Part shown: positions 34,710-46,652 of the stretch, in pieces | Layout: each line of letters starts with the position of its first letter | Numbering within the stretch: position 1 is the first letter of the stretch | Origin: Phycomyces blakesleeanus NRRL 1555(-) | Taxonomy: Eukaryota > Mucoromycota > Mucoromycetes > Mucorales > Phycomycetaceae | Length of the DNA: 64,000 nt | Assembly: GCF_001638985.1 (NCBI RefSeq) | Contig: NW_017265163.1 | Location: 310,001-374,000, forward strand | Direction: 5' to 3' | Position numbers and translations under genes: made by a program | The notes under the pieces: model-generated | The model's database searches: none | What the model was told of the DNA's origin: nothing | Seen by the model: only the letters and a program-made list of their open reading frames with translations

Positions 34710-37700
34710 GTTATTGCTGCAGCACGCATAAGACAGCCGTCTGAAGTCAAGCAAGCAAGCGAAAAAAAAAAGCGGAAGGATATCCAATTGAGGAAGTGCT
34801 GGCTACGTGCACACCATCCTCAAATTGCAAGCATGCGTCATTTTAACGTGACTTGTGTCTCTGGCCAACCACCTGTCCCAACACTCTAAATGGCATACTT
34901 GGCCGAGGCCAAGGGTCTAATGGCTTAATACTTATTATTCGAGGAGGTGAAAAAAAGGAATCTTTTTGGTGCCCTACTCTCCCTTCACTACCAAAAAATT
35001 TCTTATGTTCTTTATCCCTTTCGTAACTTCAAGATCACCCGCACTGTGTCTCCAACAGAAATTGATCTGAACATCTTTCACATTAAAGGAAATTATGGTG
35101 ACACGATAAATCGAATAAAATAATAGATTTACATTTACTTTTCAATTTACAATATATTTAGATCGAGCAAGTATGCATACAGCTGGTACCACACCATTTC
35201 ATTGTCTTGCATGGTTTTCTGGCTAAACAATAGTATTAATTATACTGTATGCTGTAGTGACATATCAAGTGGGAAGAAAGGTACATTTTATTTTTTCTTT
35301 CTACAGCAAGTATTAGAGTTTCTTCCTGTCTTTCTTTATTTTCCCAAGGTTTATACAGATATAGTATAGATATTTAAAGATCACCAGGAGAAAGCAGAAA
35401 CCTTTGTATGGTACTGCAAATCAAAAGAAGAGCCATTTCGCCATATTCGCTGCTTTGGTAACATTTTTTTTTCACTCTGGGTGAGGTTAAGAATGTTAGT
35501 TTATTTTTTTATTTTGTTTTATTATTGATTGCTGTCAACAGTAACAATAGCTGTCTCCTTGGCGCCAATATATGTAATACTTGTGTAGCATTTTTCTAAT
35601 GCGAGGTACATGTGTCTACTAAATATCATGTCCCAAAAAAAGATATTGCTTTCTCTATCCTTAATAAGACGTATCGTACAATTGGATATCTTAAAGCGAC
35701 AAATCCATGGCTTTGGTCCTTTAAAATTCTGAACTCTCGTTTTTCTTTTTATGAGTGATTATACTTTACTGATATACATGTATGTATATGTGTATGTATG
35801 TATATATGTATTTATGCTTATTACTTTATTCACAAGATCGATTATAAACATTATTATTATAGTAGTAGTCCCTTTTGTTATTTCTGGCATTATTTCTCTC
35901 TTTCTGTGGTATGGTATCGAGTGTATGTGGAATTCTCCAATCAAAGGAGTATATCATTTGTGCTTAGAAAGCCAAAAACGGTCTTTAGGGAGAGATTGGT
36001 CTATAATAAGTACTATTCTGAGCCACGCAACTTCTTAATCCCTGTGAGCTCTCTCTATCTCTCTCTCTCTCTTTTTTTACTCTTCCTTGTTCTTCCAATG
36101 TACTCTATCTTATCAGCCAAAGAATGTACAGTATCTGTCCTTCTATAGTAAGCTGTGACATTAAAAATGAAGTTGAAAAAGGCATGCAATAAAACTTAAA
36201 AAGGTGCCCAATACACTTGCAAAATAAACTCTTTTTTTTTGTTTTTTGTTTTTTCTTGCAAATCTAATTATAGACCCTGAGCAAAAAGGAAAAATCAGCA
36301 TTAATTCCGACCATCTATGGAAATTAAACTTACATGTAATTCACCAATACTATGCCTTTTCACAAGCCTAGCTCTATATTCTCTTACTGTGGAGTAGCAA
36401 ATTCATTTCAACTGTAACATCATAAATGGTAAGCTTCATTACAGTTATCAGCTATTGTGTTTAAATTCACTATGTACATATATTAATTAATCATCGTGTC
36501 AAATACGAAAAAAAAAACACAGTAAACCAAGCGAATGGTGAAGTTAACCATATATATATGTTGAAAAGAAGAATAAAAGATATTTTAGTGGGAGATTTTC
36601 TTATACATTTCTCAATTCTCCCCCTCTTTCTGTTTGCTATAGACAATTACTTATCTTTTGTGGGTATTTAGTTGGCTTGTTATGTGAATAGTTAGCATAC
36701 AATTTGGGCTTAATAGACAAAAAGATTAATTGAAAGCATATTCATACTTTATCATTCTCAGGATTCACACAAGACAAATAGCTGGTGATGTTATTGATAA
36801 GAAATACAGAAAGAAAAAGAACAAAGATCGTGTGGACCAAATGTGTTCACACTCGGAAAATATTCGATACAATTTTAGTAGATGTGGCGTGTGGAGTCAA
36901 AAGAAAGACATTGAAATTTGTGAGCTTAAAAAAAACAAATTAGCAAAACCCTTACACCAAATGGACATGCGCTATTGTGCAGGTCAATTAGATACTTTAA
37001 TATTTTTGTAGAATATAAGATCAAGCGTTGTACATAATACAACTCATACGACATACTAAAAGTTCCACTAAAAAAAAAACAAATATTATATAAAATGATA
37101 CTTTAAAACTCTCCTTGAAAAAAAAAGCATCCCAATTAAAGTAACCATTATTTGAGCGACTATGAAGAAAGCTACTGCCTTACGAAATCCTTAAAGGTAC
37201 AATAATATATGTATGTAGCCTTTTATGACTCAGGGATGGAACTGTCTAGGAGGAATTTAGATACTTACTTAATTTAATAGGACATTGGATACATAAGAAA
37301 TAGACGGGATCTTTTTGTAAGTGTCTTACAGTATTGTACAATGATCCTTTTGATGTGACTAAAAGCAAGGGTCAAATTTAATAAGGCAAAGCCATAACTC
37401 CACAAACTAACCCTCACAACAGAAGCCAACGTAATTTCTTATGCAGATGTTTACAGATAGTACTTTCCAAAAATACAACATAATAATAACAATCAATCAT
37501 CTTTGTTTGGAAAATTATAAAAATGGGCCATATTATCTATTAACTCACACCAATTTTGAGTGAGGATTTGTTTCATATACTATAAGATAAATATATCTTC
37601 TAACATCAATATAAGCATATATATATATATATATTCATGTATGTATTTATACTGTATGGCCTTTTGTAGTAATATAAAGTCTGTGAATACTATCTTGATT

Positions 37701-37918
37701 TATAATGTCTTTTTTTTGCGAATCATAAAATTAAGCTCACAGTGAAATCTACGTCGATTTACGTAAATATTGTATACATTTTTCAAATCATTTGTTTATT
37801 CAGTCCTTTATTCATTTATACTGATAATCAAAAGTCATCAAGTACATATATTTCTAATTCGCGAACTCTAAGTTAACTGTACGCGAAAGAGAGTTCTAAG
37901 TTATAGGGCTTCTTCTTT
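34710..37918. other. 3.2 kb intergenic region
   Basis: Upstream of the MAPKKK start and downstream of the LysM gene. It contains poly-T, (TA)n and CT runs (36055-36075) and no convincing exon. A 93-codon frame at 36730-37011 is not convincing and starts with TTG. Confidence 0.4.
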
Positions 37919-39065
37919 TTAGACAGCAACACAGTAGGCTCTACCAGGAGAAAGGTTGACACACTGATGGTCTCCTCGGCGGCGCAATCCCTGGTTGTAT
38001 TTGTAAAACTGGTTCTCGGAAATATGGTTTCTTCTAGCAATTCCCCTGCAGCTATCATCCCGCTTAGCAACATAGTATCTTCTGCAATTGGGATCAGTAT
38101 GAGGAGCAAGGTGAAGACCGCGAGTATTAGGACGACGATGATCGTTACGATCATCTTGGTGTCCACCGTGTTCCTTGCCGGGTTCATTGGATGGTCCTTT
38201 GCCATGGTCATTGGATGGTCCCTTGCCGTGTTCATTGGATGGTCCCTTGCCGTGTTCATTGGATGATCCTTTGCCGTGCTCATTGGATGATCCTTTGCCA
38301 TGGTCATTGGATGGTCCCTTTCCGTGCTCTTCTCTCTTATGATGTTCGGGTTTGTGGTGCTTAATCGGTTCAGGCTTATGATGCTTGATAGGTTCAGGCT
38401 TGTGGTGCTTGATAGGTTTAGACTTATGATGCTTGATGGGCTCTGGCTTGTGGTGCTTTACGGGATGTTTGTCATGAGCATTTGATGGTCCTGCTTTACG
38501 TTTCTCAAGCTCAATGATATCAACATCTTCAGTAACGTCCACCTCCTTTCGCTTGTGGTGCTTGAAAGGCTTTGGCTTGTGGTGCTTAAATGGCTTTGGC
38601 TTGTGATGCTTGAAAGGCTTGTGCTTTTTGATTTCCTTAATTCCATGATGGTCTCCAAGACCTTTGGCACGTTTATGGAAGCCATGGTCTCTTCTGTCAT
38701 CCCTTCCGTGATCTCTTCCATAATCTTCGCCATGGTTAGATCTGCGTCGGGGCTTGACACAATACGATCTTCCGGGAACAGGCTTGTTACAGTGTCTAGG
38801 ATTACCACCAAGATTGTCATTCCATCTCTGAAGTTCTTGAACAGAGATTCCGTATTCGCGAGCAATTGAACCACAAGTATCCCGTCTAGAAGCTAAAAAA
38901 AAGTGTATAAATAAAGCCTTGTTAGATTATCTGATATAAAGCAAAGAAGAAAGTAGCATATTGCAAATACATACCAGCATGGCGTGTTGCACAGGAGTTT
39001 CCTGGAGAAGCCAGTACCATGCTACTCAACAAGAGAAGAGAGGCTGTAAAGAGGTTAAGTTTCAT
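37919..39065 (-). CDS. secreted protein with two LysM domains and repetitive linker
   Basis: Exons 38975-39065 and 37919-38892 join in phase; 354 residues. A signal peptide is clear (MKLNLFTASLLLLSSMVLAS). LysM 1 follows (DTCGSIAREYGISVQELQRW, then GRSYCV) and LysM 2 is at the C-terminus (DDSCRGIARRNHISENQFY, then GRAYCVAV). The Cys spacing resembles fungal LysM proteins. LysM binds N-acetylglucosamine polymers (chitin, peptidoglycan). Between them are a basic RGDH/DR-rich part, three HHKPKPFK units, five HHKPEPIK units and about seven GKGPSNEH units, all of 8 residues. KR and KRK sites could be processed. The role could be self-chitin binding, wall association or host/bacterium interaction; the sequence does not decide. 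Confidence 0.85.
38173..38327 (-). repeat. 24-bp tandem repeats encoding GKGPSN[E/D]H
   Basis: About six to seven in-frame copies of a 24-nt unit inside the LysM gene, differing mainly at third positions and at E/D and P/S. In-frame tandem units of this kind readily vary in number between strains. Confidence 0.85.
38334..38460 (-). repeat. 24-bp tandem repeats encoding HHKPEPIK
   Basis: Five in-frame 24-nt copies, one with SKP in place of PEP. A third, related block of three HHKPKPFK units lies at about 38554-38628. The unit length matches the neighbouring GKGPSNEH block. Confidence 0.85.
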
Positions 39066-42000
39066 TGAATGATATGAGATGAGATTAGATGAGATATTGA
39101 AGGTGAATTGGTGATTGAAAGAGAAAAAATTGGTGTGCTTTATATATATACCTATGCATATGTCTAGAACTTCTTGTAGACTCAATAGAGCCCACAAAAC
39201 CGGTTTACATCTTAAAATAGCCAAAAGAAAAAAAACTGAGAAGGACATCTTTCGAAGAATATGATAATATTGCTGCACCTATCAAGAAGTTCAATTAACC
39301 CACTCCTCGTTCAAATGGTAAGCTACAACAAGCTCCCCTTGTCTTTCCCCTGTCTATATACATATATGTATACATACTTTTGTGACAGATAAAAAATAAA
39401 CTGTATTTGATAAAAAAAAAAGCTAATCCTCCTGGATCGCGATTACTTGTTTGTGTAGCTCTATTATTATTTTAAAGAAAAATGTATCTTTGTTTTGTAC
39501 TCTGGTACACTTTGTACCACAGCTGTCAGATATAAGGAGTATAATATATGTTGGCATGGAAATTAAATTCTTCTTTTTTTTTCTTCAACTCGATTTCGTG
39601 CCAATGCGCAGATCAACAATGGTAAACTCATTATGAAGTGTTTATATTAAAAGCCGTGATAGTGCAGCATATATCTGCCCACATTATTAGTGAAGAAGAA
39701 TGCCAAGACAGATTTACATAAATATTTACAAAGTTCGTCTTGTATTGACAGCCTCGCAGTTATTACTTATAAGTTTGTGTACATTACAAGATATAATTTT
39801 AGCCATATATGCTATGTAGCAATATACTAACTAATGTGCTTTAACTGCAATACTCAAGTGTATTAATTTTTTGCTTTATTCATTGCAATATATTGATCCT
39901 CTTTGGTGAAAAGCAAAAATCATAGATACTTTACAATTTAAAAAAAAAGGAGTATAATGTAACGCTTTCTTAAACGTATATGTGTGTATGATTCTGAACA
40001 CTTTCGATTGAGAGCAATTGCCAACAATAGACATATTGGCAAAGTTTTCTTTTTTTTTTACTAGTTCACCTGTTTTTTTAAAATGTATTCTTAATAAATG
40101 GTTGGTATTACTATAGAATATTATCTTTGTATTGTCCTTATGTACAAAAGAGAATATTAATCTTCTTTAGTTGATTTTAATAAGTTTGATGTCAACTAAC
40201 TTGAAGTATGTAAATTTTTGCCACCAACTACCGATCCAAAACAACATTTTGTTTTAATACATATATATCTATAGTCACACCAAGATTCAGTAGACTTCAG
40301 TAGTACTCCACTGCTTCTATTAGCATAATTAATTTAGAATAAAATGGCTATAAATAAATAAGAAACAAAAAAAAAAGAAAGGCGCATATTGATCTTGTAA
40401 TAGTAATTAGGAGTATTTCGGCATTCTGTATTTGAAAAAAAAAGATGGTCTTGTTTAAAAGTTTGTCGGAAAAGCAGTAACTGTAACCATTTGAAAAATC
40501 CTGTATATAAACAAATAAAGTCAAGGAGTATCCCATTTTAGGATTCAATTGGTTTTTTTTTCTTTCTTTTGTATGATCTGAGAGTGTGCTCTAGTATACA
40601 GAGCACTGTATAAATATAGACTTTTTTCTTATTTTTCTTAATAAAACGAATAATAATAATAAGAAGCAAGAGAGAAAGAAAAAGATGTATTTTTATGACA
40701 TGAAAGAAGAAGTCCATTTGTCATAAGTAATATTAATCTTCTTGTTTTAGAGAAGCTTTTATATAATACTAATACACTTCTATGTAACTATTACTGTATT
40801 TCTGACAGCCATAGCGCAAAAAATGAAAAAGAAAATAGTTATCTGATTGGATTTAAAACAAGACATGATAAAATGTTACACATTTGACGATCAGTTTTCA
40901 GACCTCGTGTAATAAGGTTCATATTTAATAAACCCCTTTCTTTGTAGCCTTGTACAGAGAGAGCGAGATTGCCGCCACTATCCGCTCAAATTGTTTGCTT
41001 CTTCTTTTTTTTTGGGGCCAAATACAGTTATTTCATTGGTCTTTATTTAAGACAAAGTGGTTACTTTAAAAGAGTTGATATTAACAAACGGGGAGCAGCC
41101 TCTTGGACTAAAGAGTGATAATATTGGCAAACTACTAAATAAAAGAATGTATTCTCTCAAAATATACCACACTATAAGACATTAATAAATACTAAACTTC
41201 CAGACATAAGAAAAAAAGCTGTCGATAAGGTAACGCACCTTGCGACCTTTTCTTTTATGGTTATTTCATAGTACCAGAAAATAGCAATGTCAATATTAAT
41301 ACCAACTATTGAGAGAGAGAGAGAGAAATAAAGTATAATAAACCTTTTCTATTATATATATATGAAGTATCCACTAATAATTTTTATGGATCTATTATAT
41401 TGTGTGTATGTGTTTGATCAATCGGTATACTTTGATATTAAATAAAGAATACCCAAAAATCTCCTTACGTATATTACAAGAATGCTTTAGAAAGATATGA
41501 TATGTTTGTGCCAGCAAAAAAGAAATCGAAGACACGCCCAACGTGTAACTACGGGTATTCTACCAGTATATTCTATGGTTATGCTACAAGTACGATACGA
41601 ATATGAGATAAAATGCTTATGGACAATTTTGTTGGTAAAAATAAAGTACAGTCAGATCAAGACTATAGCAACATCTTTATTATTATGAACGAGAAATATC
41701 TGAAATTAGTGTGACTATCCGAACAAAAGTCAAATTGTATTATGGAGTAAAGTACTGCCTTGCAAAGTAAAATAAACTCTGATGTACGAAAAGCTTGAAA
41801 AGAGAGAGACTGAAAGAGAGAGAAAATGACTGTTAATATGTAGGGTAGATATCTTGACATAGTAGCTCCATGAAACCTCCATTAAATACTACAAAATAAA
41901 CCGAATTTTTTAAGGAAATATTTATTTGCGTTTTTCTGGATCCTATACTGTTCACTATTAAGAGCTACGAACAATATTCGGTGTTATATGTAAAACGTTT

Positions 42001-42314
42001 TGATATTATCCTTGTAATAATCAAAACTCTATTATAGTTCCAAGAAATCAACAAGATGTTGACTGTATGTACTTATACTAACTCCAAGAGTTTCATCTAT
42101 ATATATATACCCCAAAGACTCTTGTTACCTATCATGATTGGTTGTTAAAAAGAAAGAATGAACGAATGAACGAATGAAAATAAAAAGGCCCACTGTGTAA
42201 AAACTTGGGCGGTCTTTTAGATATATGTGTGAATATATATACATTTGTATGATAGTTATTTACTTTATATTTTCATTTTTTTTGAAAGGTTTCTATATAT
42301 GTGTGTGTGTGTAT
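39066..42314. other. 3.2 kb intergenic region
   Basis: AT-rich and gene-free as far as can be seen. The first part carries the LysM gene's promoter. GA and TA runs occur (41310-41327, 41815-41824). No TE protein signature seen. Confidence 0.4.
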
Positions 42315-43424
42315 CTAGGACTTTCTGCTGTATCCAACAAAGTCGACAAATCGCTCAGTAGTCTTTTGAATTACTTCTGGATCTTTAACCACAATATTTC
42401 CAAGTAATGGCCACAGATGGACCTGTTCAGGTACTTGGACGAGAGTGACCTGAAGACCGTGTTTACGAGCCTTTTCTGCCAATAGACCTGCATCATCTAG
42501 TAAAACTTCGTGACCTCCGACCAGAATAAGCATGCGGTGAGGAAGAGCATCGGCAAGTGGAAGTGTTGTCGTAAAAAGCTTAAAGGCAGTCTCTGAATTG
42601 ACTTGGGGCATGTCTTCAGGTATAAGATAGCTGTCCTCCATACGAGCCAATGCAACAGGGCGAATGTAATCATATGAAGCATTGTTTTGCCATGAGTTTC
42701 CTCCTGCCTCCAGTCCAGTGTAAGGCGATACACACACAATTCCATCTGGGCGATCTTCAGGTTGAGTACAGCTCAACAATGTATCCACAAGAGCAGCGAC
42801 ACCAGCATCGTCTGCACCCAAAACAATCTTGTGAGCCGGGACATTCATTGTGTACACGAGCCAGTCGTATGCTTGAGTAAGGTCCTGGATAACATCTTCA
42901 AACAAATGGTGTGGTCCATGTCCTAACAAGAAAAAAGAATTTATAGTTTAGAAATCAAAGAAAAATAAATTTTCAGCATACTTACTATACTTTGCTACAA
43001 AGAAAGTTGATGGAAGTCCCTTATCATCAAGTGCAGTCAGCCAGTTTATAAAAGTCGGTACATACAACAGGCCGAGATTAAATCTGAATCCACCACCTAA
43101 ATAAATAAGTGTTTGCGATGAGTAACTTGCTTGTTTTTTTTCTTGTTTGACATAAAGGCGTTGTCGCTTACCTGGTACCCAGAATACTACGCGTGCACTG
43201 TTTTCCAAACGATCATCTAGCTCTTCTCGTTTCATGTCACGAATGTCTCTTCCAACCCAGAAGCCATGTTCTTCTGTCTTTACCCAAGTACTATCGTAGC
43301 CAAAGAATAACTTGGCTAATACATGAACAATCAGCCTAGCATTGTGTGTGGATGGGATGGTGAATGCGACTCGAAGGAGGCCAGTTGTGATCCAGGATCT
43401 AATTGACCAAAGAAAAGTCGACAT
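42315..43424 (-). CDS. alpha/beta-hydrolase (HSL/steryl-esterase-like) with replaced nucleophile
   Basis: Exons 43172-43424, 42986-43096 and 42315-42922 join in phase; 323 residues. The oxyanion-hole region reads VVFWVPGGGFRFN, with Pro in place of the His of the usual HGGG. Later blocks are FFVAKYRHGPHHLFEDVIQD, SPYTGLEAG, MLILVGGHEVLLDDA (acid region) and VPEQVHLWPLL (catalytic His). Where the nucleophile elbow is normally GDSAG, this gene has ADDAG (KIVLGADDAGVAAL, Asp codon 42807-42809). The fold is kept while the Ser is Asp, so it may be a pseudoenzyme or use different chemistry. The nearest named relatives are probably fungal sterol-acetate deacetylases (Say1-type); that link is inference. 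The N-terminus (about 1-25) is mildly hydrophobic and may anchor it. Confidence 0.8.
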
Positions 43425-45838
43425 CTTTTTTTTTATCTTTTTTCTTTGTAAAGATGCTCTTCAGAGATCGAGATTTGATATTCAGGTTATTTATTTAGCT
43501 GGAGCACAAGGATACTTTCCATATTGAATACCTAAAAAAATTGACTATATATAGTTCTTTGTGTAGCTCAAGAAGAATCCAATACACTTTTTTCATGATT
43601 TCTGGGAAATGTTCTTGGAACCATACACTACAATATATACAAATTTGTGGCAGGTTATAAGCTGAATAGTTTAGTGAATGTGCATATTAGAGAAAGGCGA
43701 TGCAGTCCAAGCCTCAAAGAAGAGAGTTTATTCACCAAGCCGAATGTTATACCACCAAAAGAAAAGCAGCTGTGTTTTTTTTTGTTCAGCTTGATTCATA
43801 ATATTAATCAAACTTCTCCTCCTGTATTCCTCTGATCTCATATAATAAAATAATAAGCATGGTATTTGTTTGATTTTTCTTTTAAAAAAATGGTGCGCTC
43901 ATAAGCCAACTCATCAACTCTTGTCCATTATACAAACGAAATATAAGCCAGTTTGCTATCCAATCCGTTAAACCATCGGCGTAGGCGTAGGCGTAGGCTA
44001 AGTGAATTTTCAAATTTGTAAAAGTATTATAACGCCGATGCTTCATTTCCTTTTTAAAGCTATCCGTTGAAGATTTACCGGTTATTTAAGCCTCTAAAGC
44101 TGAACCTTATCCTCTGGATTCTTGAAGACATATCTATCTGGTATTTTTCAAATGCTATGGCATAGACTATATAAGGATGATTGTGGCTAGCATATATAAT
44201 AATGTCAATTATAAATATAAATTAGTTTTTTGCAAAAATCATTATATGGGACATGATATCAGCTATTAACATAACACTTCAAAAAGTTCAGTATAAATAA
44301 GAGAATTTGTCTTTCATATTCTAGCTAAATTTCTTTTATTTCACATACTGCCCTCTTATATACAAGCAAGTACAGTCTTTACTACTCTCAACAACAATCT
44401 CATAACTAGTAAAAGGAAGTTAATCTTCAAAAATTACACTTTTCCATATGAAAAAGACAAGTAATCAACTGCGAGAAGTTTGCATGGTATAACATTAAAG
44501 CCAAAGAAAGAATATAGAAAGTAAACGACCAAAAATGAGCTTGCTTTAATACAAGAGTATCCGGACTTCTACACAACTGTTTGTCCAGAGTATCTGTCCT
44601 AAAGGATTGGGATACGATTATCAAAAGGGTAAACTCGTATGTTAAACTGTGTCTGCTATTTGGCTACATAATTTAAGATGCTATTCATACCTCTGCAAAC
44701 TATTACTTGCGACAAAGTTTACGTATATGTTTTCTTAAGCGCATTATCGAAGTGGTAAACATATTAGGTTATTCTTTGGATATGCTTGTTTTAATAAATC
44801 AAGCTCAAATACAAGTAAACATAACATAAATCTTCTTGAATAGCAGTAAAACCTTGGATCCAAAGCATAGTATATATACAATATTAATATAGATACTTTA
44901 TTGGACAATTATTCGTAAAAATGTATGTTAGCAAGGTCATTATGGTTGTTTTCTCTCTCCCATCACAACCATCGTCTCCCTATTCTAAGTCGATTAAGAA
45001 TTTAAACACAGATACTAAAAGACTGCTACTTTTGGTAAAGGGTCTTTAAAGTCAGATAGAAAACTGAGGAAATTTTTATTTTTTCGTTTTGCTTTGAAGC
45101 AAAAAAGATAAAATTTCCTTTTTTAACGATACACATATCATTTCTTAACTTAACTTTAAATACACTTTGTAACTTCTTTAACACGAATTATATTAACTTT
45201 TATGCTATACAAGATAAACCATATAAGATTTGCATACCCTTATTTCTTTTTATTTTGCCCGTACTTTATCATTATCACGTGCTATATTTCTTTAAACACG
45301 CATTTCAACGATAAGGCTGAAAACAGCACTAAGAAAGCATGCGTGTTCGGTTATATACATATCTCACTTCTAGTATTTATTGTCTTTACTTGTGAGAATA
45401 AGATATAGAAATGTTTGAAAGGTTATAGCTAATTTATTTTTTGTGTCCCGTACTGCTTAGCTCTTACATATTTGATTTTTTAAATAAAACAATCTTATAT
45501 GCACATTATATCTTATGAATTCACCCTCGATGAACAATGTATAAAACACGTCGGTTAAACAATGTAAAACTTACGGTAAATCATGAGTTCTCTATTTTTT
45601 TTTAGCAAGGAGTTTTGAAAGGCAAAGGCTAGGACGCTTCATTTTAATTATAAAAAAAAAAGATTTTTTTTGTTGGATGCAAAATTTATTTATTTTTTCT
45701 CTGACGTAAAATTTATTTAAAATAGCGAACGCCATTGTGAAAAATGCAGTATAAGAGTGAGCCGCGTGGCAAGAACAAGTTAAAGACACCCTCATCTCTG
45801 CCTTTCTCACTCTCACACCTGTTTGGTCTATTAATTCA
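43425..45838. other. 2.4 kb intergenic region
   Basis: AT-rich. It contains a GGCGTA hexamer repeat (43978-43997). No supported exon, RNA gene or mobile element seen. Confidence 0.4.
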
Positions 45839-46652
45839 ATGAAAAAGAAGTACAAAACCAAGTTCCCTGTTGTAGGTGCCTCAATAATAACAACAATAAT
45901 AATAGACTATTATTGTCTGCTACCTAGTTTTTTTTGTTTTGTTTTTATACTAATCCACGTATTATCTCTCATTCTTTTCTTTTCTCTCTTTTTTAGGCCC
46001 GCATCAAGAAGATCATGCAACTCGATGAGGATGTCGGAAAAGTAGCACAAGCAACACCTATTTTGATTTGTAAGTTTCGATGTAAAATCGTTGGTTACGA
46101 AATAAAAGATGCCCGAAGATTGTAGCTCATCCAGCTATTATTATTATTTTTATAGCCAAAGCGCTCGAACTGTTTATGCAGTCGCTGATAGATCAGGCCT
46201 GCCAAGAGACTCGAACTCGAAACGCAAAACGGTTATCTGCAGCACACTTGTAAGAATTATCTTTCGCATTCTTTTTATTATCTTCCTCTTTTTATTTTCT
46301 TTTTACCCATTTATTGACATTAAGTCAACATCGATGGAAACATAGAAAGTCAGAATATCTTCTTCTTCTTCTTAAAAAGATACAGTTTGGTTGATACCGT
46401 GTGAATCGATTGGATAGGAAAAAGACGATCGAAACAGTCGAACAGTTTGATTTTCTGAAAGAAGTGGTGGCAAATGTTCCCGATCCTTCAGCAATGACTA
46501 CAGCCCCTCTAGTAGCATCAGACACTGCTGTAACACCAATGGAGGACGTCAAGGAAGAGGCTGTGACCCGGCCGTCAAGGAGTAGAAAAGCAAAGACAGC
46601 AGCAAAGGTTAAGCAGGAGGCAAAAGAAGAAGAAGACGAAGAAGACGAATGA
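45839..46652 (+). CDS. NC2-alpha/DRAP1 (Bur6) histone-fold transcription regulator
   Basis: Exons 45839-45871, 45997-46069, 46156-46249 and 46418-46652 join in phase; 144 residues. The histone fold is unmistakable: [59 protein letters not shown], then [20 protein letters not shown] and VPDP. NC2-alpha pairs with NC2-beta, binds TBP on DNA and blocks TFIIA/TFIIB entry. The tail is acidic and Lys-rich and ends in an E/D run. The last intron's acceptor (TTGGATAG before 46418) was chosen because it alone gives the expected HLKK...EQFDFL junction. Confidence 0.92.

Noticed and set aside
36730..37011. 93-codon frame on the plus strand
   Set aside because: Opens with TTG rather than ATG, is basic and low in complexity, and has no family resemblance or neighbouring exon. 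It may be a relic but cannot be supported.
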